Positions 1 to 7,602 of a stretch of DNA of 64,000 nucleotides are shown here, in pieces; positions within the stretch are counted from its first letter, which is position 1; each line of letters begins with the position of its first letter. The notes under the pieces are model-generated. The model saw only the letters and a list, made by a program, of their open reading frames with translations, did not search any database and had not been told where the DNA came from. The position numbers and the translations under genes were made by a program. This DNA comes from JAFGBI01 sp964480725 (GTDB lineage: Bacteria; Myxococcota_A; Polyangia; Polyangiales; Polyangiaceae): assembly GCA_964480725.1 (NCBI GenBank), contig CAYZQO010000015.1:1-64000 (forward strand). Reading direction: 5' to 3'.

Positions 1-436
1 CTGCCAACGGAGCTGTTCGGGAGCTCCCTGCGGGAATACGAGTGCGGCACGTTGGTCCGTTCCCCGCGCGAGGCGTCCGGGAGACGCCCCCTCCGGATCG
101 AGATGCCGGCAGTGGACGGTGTGCGCGTCTCCGGGCGCATCGTTCATCGCGCACGGCTCGAGCGTCCCCGCCTCGGACGCTCCGATCGAGAGGGGACGCT
201 GCGGGTTCTGAAGAGTTGTCGGGCGTTCTCCGCGCACCAGCCCCCCCGGACACGTGACTTCCTGCGTCTTCGCTTCCATGGGCTCGCTCGCGCACTCCTG
301 CGCGGCGAGCGGCGCGCGGACGCTGCCGCGGTGCTGCATCGGCTCTTGCGCCTCGATCCGGCGGACACCCTGGGCGCGGGCGCGAGGCTGGCGGCGATTG
401 AGGCGGGGAGGACGTGGAGAGAGCTGGAGGGGCGCT
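1..436. other. Degraded left edge without a convincing intact gene
   Basis: Long open frames exist but change character along their length. Around 272-430 on the plus strand a frame reads like a TPR-type segment (leucine-rich, with LLRLDPADTLGA and LAAIEAGRTW), without a clean start or end. I read this as a decayed remnant. No promoter or RNA gene was seen. Confidence 0.35.
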
Positions 437-563
437 GTGAGCGAGCACCAGTGCTACGAGTTCCTCGCGCTCGATCACGAGCCGCTTCGAGGCGCTCCGT
501 AAGCGACAGCTGCGCCGCCGGGGCTTCTTCGACCGCTGGAAGCGGGCGGAGCGAGGGCGATGA
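437..563 (+). pseudogene. Remnant of a small conserved gene, internally deleted
   Basis: A GTG at 437 with a GGAGGGG ribosome site just upstream starts a peptide beginning VSEHQCYEFLALD. This resembles, from memory, the start of an actinobacterial/myxobacterial hypothetical family (MSEYQYYEFxAVDRPL). It hits a stop at 500-502. A different frame then carries a basic tail (FEALRKRQLRRRGFFDRWKRAE) to a TGA at 561-563 and resembles the C-terminus of the same kind of protein, so the middle appears deleted. The TGA overlaps an ATG at 560 (ATGA), leaving the trace of a downstream coupled gene that survives for only about 50 codons (to about 709). The family assignment is a weak inference. Confidence 0.3.
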
Positions 564-783
564 CGGACGCTCTCGACCAAGCGGGCCACACGGGAGGCTC
601 GGAACGCTACCTCGGCGACCTCTCCGCAGCGGCCAGGGTGCTGGATGGCGGGGGCAAGAGGGCCGATGCGCGACGTGCAGGCGGGCGACGGAGGCCGATG
701 CACGATTAGGCAAGAAGCGTCCAGGAGATCGATACCCCTTGCTTGGGCATCCGGCCGGCCCGGCGCCGGCCCCGCCGCCCTCG

Positions 784-1509
784 TCACCGCAACCGGTACG
801 AGATCGGTTGCGCGTCAGCCGGCGGCTCACCGAAGACCTGAGAGAGCTCGCGCGGCTGCACGGGTGTGCGCGTGAGCGCTGCCCTCTTGATGCGATCGAA
901 ACGAAACCAACGGCCTGCGCGGCGGGTGTTGCACCAGGCCAGGACGTACCAGCGCCCACCGGTGCGCGCGATGACGAGCGGATCGATCCGGCGCCGGTGC
1001 GTGAGGCGGCCCACGCCGTCCTCGTAATCGATGGTCACGGCCACGCCACGCCGGACGGCTTCGTCGATCGTCCGCGCGCAGGTGCTCGTCGTCCCACGCG
1101 AGCTCGAGCTCGAGGTGCGCACCCAGACGCGCTCTGCAATGCGGGCGGCCTCGGCCCTTTGAGCTGCGCTCATCGTGCGGAGCAGCTTGGTCAGCGCCGT
1201 GCGACCGTCGGGAGCGAACGGCAAGTCCAGGTCGGCGCCGAGCGCAATGGCGAGCGCCCCCGCCTCGGCGCTCGTGAGCGTGACCGGCTGCAGCACCTCG
1301 GCGGAGAGCTGATAGCCCCCTCCGCGTCCGTCCTGACCGACGACGGGCGTGCCAGCCGACTGCAGGGCAGCGATGTCCCGTTTGATCGTGCGCGACGACA
1401 CCTCGAAGCGACGCGCGAGCCACTCCGCGGTGCGGCCTCGGTGGCCGTTGGCGCGAAGCTCCTCGACGATCGCGTAGAGCCGGTCGGTTCGGTTCAAGAA
1501 CGGTGACAT
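784..1509 (-). CDS. HTH/WYL-domain transcriptional regulator (YafY family)
   Basis: A 241-residue DNA-binding regulator. Residues about 8-60 form a winged helix-turn-helix (AEWLARRFEVSSRTIKRDI), followed by a linker and a WYL domain around 148-215 in which RWYVLAWC supplies the W-Y-L signature. WYL proteins usually sense a ligand and act on a neighbouring gene. I take the ATG at 1509 (MSPFLNRTDRLYAIVEELR), because that is where family similarity begins; an upstream ATG would add 19 unlikely residues. The short Ser-rich stretch at 131-145 looks unlike the family and could hide two compensating frame changes. It is divergent from the hydrolase gene at 1565 with 55 bases between them, so it probably controls that gene and itself. 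Confidence 0.85.
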   Translation of the reverse strand: MSPFLNRTDRLYAIVEELRANGHRGRTAEWLARRFEVSSRTIKRDIAALQSAGTPVVGQDGRGGGYQLSAEVLQPVTLTSAEAGALAIALGADLDLPFAPDGRTALTKLLRTMSAAQRAEAARIAERVWVRTSSSSSRGTTSTCARTIDEAVRRGVAVTIDYEDGVGRLTHRRRIDPLVIARTGGRWYVLAWCNTRRAGRWFRFDRIKRAALTRTPVQPRELSQVFGEPPADAQPISYRLR

Positions 1510-1564
1510 AACGGTGCCACTCGCGGCTGCTAGGGACAAGGAGCAACCACCAGAAGGGATCGCC

Positions 1565-2134
1565 ATGGCAACGATCGTCCTGTTTCATTCTGCCCTCGGT
1601 CTCACGGCCGGAGTGCACCGGTTCGCGGCGGCGCTCAGCGGCGACGGGGATACCGTCGTCACTCCTGACCTGTTCGACGGAGCAACGTTTCCTACCATCG
1701 AGCAAGGGGTTCGGAAGCGCGACGCGCTGGGCATTCCGGAGCTGATGCGCCGGGCTGCGGCGGCGGTCGAAGGTTGCCCTCCGGACTCGATCTACGCGGG
1801 ATTCTCGCTGGGCGCGGCCGCAGCCCAGTACCTCGCGCTGAGCCGCCCGGGAGCCCGTGCGCTGGTGTTGATGCACGCGGTTCTCCCGCTCTCCGCCCTG
1901 GGCGCGTCCCAATGGCCTCCCGTGCCGGTCCAGATCCACGCCACCGAGGCCGACCCCTGGGTCGACGACGTCGTCGTTGCCGATTTCTCCCGCGCCGCAG
2001 CGGCAACCGTCTTCCGGTATCCGGGCCAGCGCCACCTCTTCGCCGAGCAGGACCATGCCGACTACGACGCGGCAAGCGCCGAGCTCCTCGAGCGACGGGT
2101 CCGAGACTTCATTCGTCTCCTGGCCCGCCCATGA
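1565..2134 (+). CDS. Dienelactone-hydrolase-like alpha/beta hydrolase
   Basis: A 189-residue cytoplasmic alpha/beta hydrolase of the dienelactone hydrolase type. The nucleophile elbow is G-F-S-L-G with Ser81; Asp130 or Asp134 and His157 (GQRHLF) can complete the triad. Family members in this subgroup are small, single-domain and of unknown substrate. The ATG at 1565 is preceded by AGAAGGG at a good distance; an upstream ATG at 1514 lies in the promoter region of the divergent regulator and is unlikely. The pairing with the WYL regulator suggests inducible expression. The gene ends 132 bases before a convergent gene, with a hairpin in between. Confidence 0.8.
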   Translation: MATIVLFHSALGLTAGVHRFAAALSGDGDTVVTPDLFDGATFPTIEQGVRKRDALGIPELMRRAAAAVEGCPPDSIYAGFSLGAAAAQYLALSRPGARALVLMHAVLPLSALGASQWPPVPVQIHATEADPWVDDVVVADFSRAAAATVFRYPGQRHLFAEQDHADYDAASAELLERRVRDFIRLLARP

Positions 2135-2160
2135 GCGTCGGCGCTTCAGCGCAGGTGCCG

Positions 2161-2182
2161 CCGCACCCGCGGGGGTGCGGCG
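2161..2182. terminator. Hairpin between convergent genes
   Basis: A perfect 9-base stem, GCCGCACCC paired with GGGTGCGGC, closes a GCGG loop. There is no T-run on either side, so it is at best a bidirectional intrinsic-like terminator for the convergent hydrolase and immunity-like genes. Confidence 0.5.
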
Positions 2183-2265
2183 TGAGCCCGGCTCCGCCGG
2201 GCGCACGAGCTCGGGGCCGGGCTCGAGGCGGTCCAGATGGGCCTGACCCGCGGCGGGGACCCGCG

Positions 2266-2742
2266 CTATCGGCTCGGATTGCCCCTGACGGGGAACGCCG
2301 CGAGCACCCCGTCGAGGGCCGCGAGCAGGGGAGGCAGCTCGGTCTGATCGAAGTGGAGCTCGAAGTGAAGCGTATTGCCGGTGCCCGGCTGATCAGACGC
2401 CTCGCAACGTGCGACGAAGTGGCCGCGCCCGTCACCCTCGATGGTCATCTGGAGCCAATGCTCCATCGACGCGAAGACAGCCGTGCCCTTCAACTCCGCA
2501 TGAAGCCGCGCCAGCCCGGTGCGCAGCTGCGCGAACTCGTCGGTGCGGAGCAATGCCTCGTACTCGCCGTGGAACGCACCCGCGCGGAGGCCCACCGTCG
2601 CAAAGACCCAGTTCCCATCCCAGGTGTCGGCGGCATCGGGGAACTCGCGGCGCGTCACCGCGATCGCGACGTGCTCAGTCGCCTCGGAGCCGATCACGAT
2701 CACCGGAACGCTCATCGCCAGCTCCACGTCTTCGGGCCCCAT
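2266..2742 (-). CDS. WapI-type immunity-like protein (DUF6228)
   Basis: 158 residues, soluble, no signal peptide. The pattern DTWDGNWVFATVGLRAGAF, then SMEHWLQM and a C-terminal DQTELPPLL...FPV matches what I recall of the WapI/DUF6228 family, thought to neutralise contact-dependent toxins of the WapA type. No toxin or Rhs/YD-repeat gene lies nearby, so this is an orphan whose role cannot be read from context. The start could also be the ATG at 2715 (MSVPVIVIGS); I kept 2742 because GAGGCGAG lies just upstream. It is followed on the same strand by nothing related; the DHFR-like gene lies 30 bases upstream. Confidence 0.6.
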   Translation of the reverse strand: MGPEDVELAMSVPVIVIGSEATEHVAIAVTRREFPDAADTWDGNWVFATVGLRAGAFHGEYEALLRTDEFAQLRTGLARLHAELKGTAVFASMEHWLQMTIEGDGRGHFVARCEASDQPGTGNTLHFELHFDQTELPPLLAALDGVLAAFPVRGNPSR

Positions 2743-2772
2743 CTCGCCTCGAGCGGCTCCGCGAGGACCAGA

Positions 2773-3330
2773 TCAGCGCGCGCGCCGGTAATGCATGGCG
2801 ACCGCGCCGCTGCGTAGCGGCTTCGCCGAGACCAGCTCGAGCCGTCGGGTGCTGGGCAGCCCGCTCTGGTACAGGGTCGGGCCGTGGCCGGCGATCCTGG
2901 GGTGGACGAGGAGCTGGTACTCGTCGATCAGATCCAGCCGGTCCAGCTCGGCCGCGAGCTGGCCGCTGCCGAGGAGCACGCCGGCTGGGGTCGCGTCCTT
3001 GAGCTTCTGCACGCCCTGGCGCAGGTCGCCGGCGAGGTGGTGGCTGTTGGTCCACGAGAAGTCTCTTCGCGTCGACGACACCACGTACTTCGGCTTGGCC
3101 TCCAGCTTGACCGCCCACTCGCGCATCGCCGGGGGTGCCTGCTCGTCGCCGCGGGCGACCGCCGGCCAGTAGCTCTCCATCATCTCGTAGGTGACACGGC
3201 CCCACAGCATCGCCCCGCCCTGGTCCATGAGGCGGGTGAAGAAGGCGTGGGTTTCGTCGTCGGCGATCCCCTCCTGGTGGTCGACGCAGCCGTCCAGGGT
3301 GACGTTGAGGCTGAAGGTCAACAGTCCCAT
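2773..3330 (-). CDS. Dihydrofolate-reductase/RibD-like family protein
   Basis: 185 residues of the RibD C-terminal / DHFR-like fold. The start LLTFSLNVTLDGCVD, the segment AMLWGRVTYEMMESYW and the late GSGQLAAELDRLDLIDEYQLLVHP are typical of the small YwjB/YyaP-type reductases, which bind NADPH and have no settled substrate. Length is full for the family and there is no signal peptide. It is on the same strand as the immunity-like gene, 30 bases apart, and could be cotranscribed with it. Function beyond putative NADPH-dependent reductase is unknown. Confidence 0.85.
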   Translation of the reverse strand: MGLLTFSLNVTLDGCVDHQEGIADDETHAFFTRLMDQGGAMLWGRVTYEMMESYWPAVARGDEQAPPAMREWAVKLEAKPKYVVSSTRRDFSWTNSHHLAGDLRQGVQKLKDATPAGVLLGSGQLAAELDRLDLIDEYQLLVHPRIAGHGPTLYQSGLPSTRRLELVSAKPLRSGAVAMHYRRAR

Positions 3331-3400
3331 GCGGCGGGTCTAACACCCGTGGCGATGGAACGGCAGTGCAGTGGGGCAGACCGGACGCCAGCGGTGCCGC

Positions 3401-3766
3401 TCACTCCCCCGGCGCCACGTTGAAGGCCAGCGTCTCGGGCAGGAACCGGATCTCGGCGTAGGCGAGCTCGGGCTCGCGCTCGGGATGCCAGACGGCCTTG
3501 CCGGCGGTGGGGAGCGTCCGGCCGCCCACCTCTTGCCAGCCCGCGATGGGCGTGGTCCAGCGGGAGCGCGTAGCCTGGGCCGGGTCCTTCGGATCTGCGT
3601 AGAAGCGGTCGGTGGTTTCGAAGTCGACCGGGGCGCCTCGCTCGTCGATGAACACCGTCGCCCGCACGGCCCGACCGTGGTCCGCGAGCGACAGCTCGAA
3701 GGAACGCTCGTCCACCCGTCCGGACGCGGTTTCGTGGCTCCGGGAGCAGGAGCGTATCCTCCGCAA
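3401..3766 (-). pseudogene. C-terminal remnant of a DUF6544/DUF6920-like protein
   Basis: The 121-residue frame matches only the last part of the family as I know it: FETTDRFYADPKD, ATRSRWTTPIAGWQEVGG and a tail with AVWHPEREPELAYAEIRF. Members are normally more than twice as long and carry an N-terminal region with a conserved tryptophan-rich segment. Here the first residues (MRRIRSCSRSHETASGR) are unlike the family, and no second fragment is visible upstream. I therefore read it as a 5'-truncated gene. It stands alone between the DHFR-like gene and a 360-base stretch with no gene. Confidence 0.5.
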
Positions 3767-4126
3767 CCTCCCGCAGCCGTTCCCCGTTGACTTGCGCGCC
3801 CTCTGGACCGAGCTCGGGCTCGAGTATCAGGGTCTCGATACCGATCCCAGGCCCTAGAGCGGCAATCGGTTCGAACGCTGCGGAAGATCAACGACCTCTA
3901 GCACCGAGCGAGCTACACCCGGATCTTCGTCCATGTGAGGGCGGCGAACGTGCCCCCCGACTCGCCAGGTGGGAGAATCTCAGCCGGCCCTCGGCTCCGG
4001 CCAGGGTCCCGGTGAGATCGGTGGACGTCGGTCCCGGCCTGACCGGCGTCAACAGTGCTGCCGTGGGGTTTCGTCGAGAGAGGGGACGCGACAGGCCACA
4101 CTGCAGTGGGGATACGTCCTGGCTGC
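3767..4126. other. Stretch without recognisable gene
   Basis: Frames on both strands are open through base composition only, and their peptides are rich in Arg/Pro/Gly without family features. It separates the DUF6544 remnant from the macrolide-resistance-like operon. No terminator with a T-run was seen after the repressor gene. Confidence 0.4.
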
Positions 4127-4750
4127 TCACGTTGGCGCGCGTGTCGGGTGCGCCGGGCCCTTGGGCCTCCCGCGCGCGGGCGACCCGCGGAAGCCCTTGT
4201 GATCGGGGAACATCAGGCGCAGCACCGCCGCGATTTGAGCGAGCACATGGTCGGCCAGCTCGCCGTACGGATCGGTGGCCCACTGCGTCGTCGCGCCCGC
4301 GATGACCGAGTGGAGGAGCAGCTCCGCCCCGGCGGGAGCCCCCGGCGGCAGGCGTTTTCGGATCCCCTCCACCACCGAGCGGCTCCGCTCAATCGACAGC
4401 TTGCGGAGCTCCGGAACCTGGAGCTCGTACCAGGAGATGAGGAAGTTCACCGAGAAGTCGTAGCGGGTGCTCATGCTGCGGACGAGCACCTGCAGGAAGT
4501 CCCAGAGGCCCTCCGGCCCCGCGCCAGCCGGCATCGCGTCGAGGTGAACCCGCACCTGTCCGACGCTGCGCTCCATCATCCGAACGAGCAGCGTGTCGCG
4601 GTTGGTGAAGCGCTGGATCAGCGCTGCGCGCGAGAGCCCCACCTCGTTCGCTACTTCGCTGAGGGTGAAGTTGATGGGGCCGTATCGCTTGAGTACGGCG
4701 GTGGCGGCCTCGAGGACCTCGTCATCGGACTTGAGCTTGGGGCGCGGCAT
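4127..4750 (-). CDS. mphR: TetR-family repressor, MphR(A)-like
   Basis: 207-residue TetR repressor. The N-terminal helix-turn-helix is at about 20-60 (FTLSEVANEVGLSRAALIQR), followed by an all-helical ligand domain. The start MPRPKLKSDDEVLEAAT, the segments TNRDTLLVRMMER, SWYELQVPELR and EGIRKRLPPGAPA, and the late HSVIAGATTQWA match, from memory, the erythromycin-sensing MphR(A) of the E. coli mph(A) operon very closely. About 15-20 residues at the C-terminus are extra. Its ATG overlaps the MFS stop codon (TGATG), so it is the last gene of a three-gene operon. A palindrome at the operon promoter is its likely binding site, giving autoregulation with macrolides as inducers. Confidence 0.92.
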   Translation of the reverse strand: MPRPKLKSDDEVLEAATAVLKRYGPINFTLSEVANEVGLSRAALIQRFTNRDTLLVRMMERSVGQVRVHLDAMPAGAGPEGLWDFLQVLVRSMSTRYDFSVNFLISWYELQVPELRKLSIERSRSVVEGIRKRLPPGAPAGAELLLHSVIAGATTQWATDPYGELADHVLAQIAAVLRLMFPDHKGFRGSPARGRPKGPAHPTRAPT

Positions 4751-5994
4751 CAGCGTTCACCTCTGGCGGGGGCAGGACGATCTGCCGTCGGAAGCTCGAG
4801 CGTGGCAACGGGTTCGAAGCGGAGGCGAAGCGTGAGCAGGGCCACGCCCCCCGCAAACACGGCCGACACGACGAGGCCGGGGCCCGGACCAGCGAGCTCG
4901 ACGAGCGCGCCCGCCGCGAGCATCACCGCTGGCGCGGCCGACAGCATCACCGCCGAGATCGTACCGAGCACCCGCCCGAGAAGCGCCGACGGAGTGCGGT
5001 TGTAGATGGCGGCGTTGAGGATCGGCGAAACCGGGCCGGTCAACAGGCCCAGAAGCCCGCCCAGCAGGACCAGCAGTGGCACCGCCGGCAGTAGCGAGAG
5101 CAGGAGGGAAGCGCCGGCGAAGGTCGAGAACGCCGCCGCCAGCCAGAGCTGCGGTGGTATCCGGGCTCCGGCGGCGGAGTGGATGGCAATGCCCGCGAGG
5201 CCCCCGGCACCCATCGCCGAGGAGAACAGGCCAAGATCGGTCGCTGAGCGCCCCGCGTCCAGGAACAGCGCCGGCACGATGATGCTGCCGTTGGTGCCGG
5301 CGATGCCCGCGAAGAGCATCACGAGACCCAGCAGCGGGCGAAGCAGGGGTTCGCGCCAGAGGAAGGCGGAGCCAGCGCGCAGGGAGAGGTCCTCCACCGT
5401 CGCCGTGGTCCGTACCGCTTGGCCGGGGAGCACCCACGCCGCGAGCAGACCCGCAAGTATGGAGCAGAGGGCCGTGAACCAGAGCGTCGGCGCAGCGCCG
5501 AGCAGGCCGACCGCCGCCCCCCCCAGCGCCGGTCCGCCGAGGATCGCAACATGGCCCATCACCGCCTTCAGCGACGACACGCGCTCCACGGAGATCCCAG
5601 CCAGGCGGCCGAGTTCGGGCAGGTGGCTGTCCTGCGCGGCCATCCCGGGCGCGTCGAACGCAGCGCCGAGCACGACGCATGCGAGCAGCCCAACGGGTGA
5701 GAGCGCGCCGAGGCCATGGAGCAGCGGAATGCCGGCCGTGGCCGCGCCGCCGACCACGCCGGAGAGCAAGGCGAGGGGCGCTCGCCCGAACCGGTCGACG
5801 AAGCCACCGCCCACCCACGCGCCAAGGATGGTGGCGACGACGCTGCTCGCGGCCGTGATGCCCGCCCAGGCCGCGCTCCCGGTGTACGACAGGACGAACC
5901 ACGGTAGCGCGAGCCTCGCCACTGCGCTGCCCACCCGGAAGAGGAACGCCGCTGCGAGCAGCGTGACCAGTGGCCGCTGGCGCCGTTCGCTCAT
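4750..5994 (-). CDS. mrx: MFS transporter, Mrx-like
   Basis: A 414-residue major facilitator with about 12 hydrophobic segments and the short charged loop GGFVDRFGRAPLALLSG after helix 2. This is the usual signature of the MFS-type macrolide exporters/Mrx group. The ATG at 5994 overlaps the phosphotransferase stop as ATGA and begins MSERRQRPLVTLLAAAF, directly before helix 1; longer upstream starts lie inside the preceding gene. The gene ends by sharing bases with the repressor start. In the mph(A)-mrx-mphR(A) operon the equivalent protein is needed for full macrolide resistance but its exact role is unclear. I infer the same position and probable role here. Confidence 0.88.
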   Translation of the reverse strand: MSERRQRPLVTLLAAAFLFRVGSAVARLALPWFVLSYTGSAAWAGITAASSVVATILGAWVGGGFVDRFGRAPLALLSGVVGGAATAGIPLLHGLGALSPVGLLACVVLGAAFDAPGMAAQDSHLPELGRLAGISVERVSSLKAVMGHVAILGGPALGGAAVGLLGAAPTLWFTALCSILAGLLAAWVLPGQAVRTTATVEDLSLRAGSAFLWREPLLRPLLGLVMLFAGIAGTNGSIIVPALFLDAGRSATDLGLFSSAMGAGGLAGIAIHSAAGARIPPQLWLAAAFSTFAGASLLLSLLPAVPLLVLLGGLLGLLTGPVSPILNAAIYNRTPSALLGRVLGTISAVMLSAAPAVMLAAGALVELAGPGPGLVVSAVFAGGVALLTLRLRFEPVATLELPTADRPAPARGER

Positions 5995-6914
5995 TCCTCT
6001 GCGGCGAGCTGCGCCTTGGCTGTGGAGAGGTGGCTCTCGTTGCCCGACTCGAGGCCAAAGAGGGCGTAGGTTACCGGCCAGACCGCCAGCCGCTCCGTGG
6101 TGTGGTGCGCCATCCGCGGCCACGTCCGCCCACCCGCCGCCTCGTACGCGAGGAGGAGCTTCGCCAGCCCCGTCTCGCCGAAGATCATCAGGTGCGAGGC
6201 CAGGTCGACAGAGGGGTCATCCACACGGGCTTCGCTCCAGTCGATCATCCCGGTCACGCGCTCGCTCTTGTCTACGAGCACGTGGCCCACGTAGAGATCC
6301 CCGTGCACGGGCACGCAGAAGCCCGGCCACGACGAGTCGTCGTCGAGCCAGCGCTGCCACCGCTCGAGTCGCTGCTCGTTCACCACGAGATCCCGGCGGA
6401 CGCGGTCGATATCGTCGGCCATCTTCTGACGGGCCTGCGCCGGCGTGCGCACGAGCATTCCGGCAGCCTCGGCGGCGCCGACTGGGACTGCGTGCAGGGC
6501 GGCCAGCGCCGTCGCGAAGCTCTCCGCGAAGACCTCGGAGTCCTGCGGAATCACCCACTCGGGGGTGGTGGAGCCAGGCTGAAGGACGATCGCGGTCGAG
6601 TCCTCGAGCAGGGGGTAGGCGACGAGCTCGGAGGTCGCTATGCGCCAGTCGGGCACGGCGAATGGCAGGTGCTGGCTGAGCATCGCTAGCGCTCGCGCCT
6701 CCTTCTCCACCTTCGCGCTCACGTCGGCGCGGCGGGGGATGCGCAACACCCACCGGGTCCCGCCCTCGACGGCAGAGATCAAAATCCGGTAGTCGAGCCC
6801 GAGCTCGTTGATGGTCAGCGGGCCCTGCAGCCGAAGCCCGTGGCGAGCTGCGAGCGCGCGCAGTGCGGCGGTGTCGGCGGCAACGGCGGTAGCGGTGTCG
6901 GTGGTCAGGGTCAT
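5991..6914 (-). CDS. mph: Macrolide 2'-phosphotransferase (Mph family)
   Basis: A 307-residue aminoglycoside/macrolide kinase-fold enzyme expected to phosphorylate the 2'-OH of the desosamine sugar of 14- to 16-membered macrolides using GTP. Visible features: N-lobe GLDYRI and WVLRIPRR (Lys/Arg nucleotide-binding region), VPDWRI, then the Brenner motif HGDLYVGHVL (catalytic Asp206) and GMIDWSEA with metal-binding Asp225. Length is normal for Mph enzymes. It is first in an operon with the MFS and TetR genes, and overlaps the MFS start by ATGA. Its promoter overlaps a palindromic operator 30 bases upstream. GC content looks like the neighbours, so recent import is not obvious. Confidence 0.9.
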   Translation of the reverse strand: MTLTTDTATAVAADTAALRALAARHGLRLQGPLTINELGLDYRILISAVEGGTRWVLRIPRRADVSAKVEKEARALAMLSQHLPFAVPDWRIATSELVAYPLLEDSTAIVLQPGSTTPEWVIPQDSEVFAESFATALAALHAVPVGAAEAAGMLVRTPAQARQKMADDIDRVRRDLVVNEQRLERWQRWLDDDSSWPGFCVPVHGDLYVGHVLVDKSERVTGMIDWSEARVDDPSVDLASHLMIFGETGLAKLLLAYEAAGGRTWPRMAHHTTERLAVWPVTYALFGLESGNESHLSTAKAQLAAEE

Positions 6915-6943
6915 GGACGCTCCAGGCAGGGGGGCTGCCCGGA

Positions 6944-6972
6944 TATATAACAGACGTGTCGGTTATATTCAA
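6944..6972 (-). promoter_or_regulatory. Promoter of the mph-mrx-mphR operon
   Basis: Read on the minus strand: -35 TTGAAT (6972-6967), 17-base spacer, -10 TATATA (6949-6944). Transcription would start near 6937, about 23 bases before the phosphotransferase ATG. This AT-rich block stands out from the surrounding GC-rich DNA. Confidence 0.7.
6945..6968. promoter_or_regulatory. Putative MphR-type operator
   Basis: A 24-base imperfect palindrome with arms ATATAAC and GTTATAT and a partly symmetric core (20 of 24 positions symmetric). It lies between and across the -35 and -10 boxes, where a bound TetR dimer would block RNA polymerase. From memory the half GAATATAACCGAC on the minus strand matches the known mphA operator. 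Confidence 0.7.
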
Positions 6973-7062
6973 GCGGGGAGCGGTCGAACCCGGATCACGC
7001 TCCCCAGCCTCGAGATCGCGGAGTGCGACGGCCTGGGCGTCCTGGCCGTGCGGGGGCGGGTG

Positions 7063-7581
7063 CTAGGGCACCTCCAGGATCATGGCCACGCGGGGAGCGA
7101 GCTCGGTGCCGTTGCGCCGTTCCTCTTGTCGAATGAGAGCGAGGCGCGGGGACAGGTGGGGCTCGTCCACGACCTTGAAGCCGAGCCGGGCGTAGAAGGG
7201 CGCATTGAAGGGCACATCCCGGAAGGTCGTGAGGGCGAGCCGCGACAACCCGGCATCCCGGGCTTGGGCGACCACTGCCTGGATGAGCCGCCGTCCCAGA
7301 CCCTGGCCGGCATGCTCGGGCACGACATCGATCTCCTCCAGGTGGGCTTCGTCGTCGTGGAGCGCGAAGACCGCGAAGCCGACGGGGCGATCGTCATCGT
7401 CCGTGGCGACCAACAGTCGGCCGCGGTCGTGGTGTTCCTGCAGTGCTTCGAGCGGCTGGATCGGCAACCCGGTGGCAGCGGGCAACCCCACCGCGGCGAG
7501 CCGCGTGGCGGCGCGACGCTCGATCTCCTGCACGGCTCGCAGCTCGTCGGGGCGCGCCAGGCGGATGGAGTAGGTCGTCAT
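7063..7581 (-). CDS. GNAT family N-acetyltransferase
   Basis: A 172-residue single-domain GNAT enzyme. The acetyl-CoA pyrophosphate loop is in HLEEIDVVPEHAGQGLGRRL (Q/R-x-x-G-x-G/A form), followed by LALTTFRDVPFNAPFYARLGF, the usual motif B region with a catalytic-type tyrosine. The substrate (small amine or protein) cannot be read from the sequence. It lies 91 bases upstream of the macrolide operon's operator region but on the same strand, so it could read through toward that operon; no terminator is visible between them. Confidence 0.85.
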   Translation of the reverse strand: MTTYSIRLARPDELRAVQEIERRAATRLAAVGLPAATGLPIQPLEALQEHHDRGRLLVATDDDDRPVGFAVFALHDDEAHLEEIDVVPEHAGQGLGRRLIQAVVAQARDAGLSRLALTTFRDVPFNAPFYARLGFKVVDEPHLSPRLALIRQEERRNGTELAPRVAMILEVP

Positions 7582-7602
7582 TTCTGCGGTCAGTCTAGCG
7601 AC

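Noticed and set aside
52..1506. A 484-residue plus-strand open frame
   Set aside because: Its second half is antisense to the WYL regulator, and its peptide is Arg/Ala/Pro-rich without domain features; high GC keeps the frame open by chance.
827..2206. A 459-residue minus-strand open frame
   Set aside because: It overlaps the regulator in another frame and runs antisense to the hydrolase; no family pattern.
4127..6972. Recent mobile resistance island
   Set aside because: No insertion sequence, integrase or composition shift is visible around the operon, so recent transfer is not supported here.
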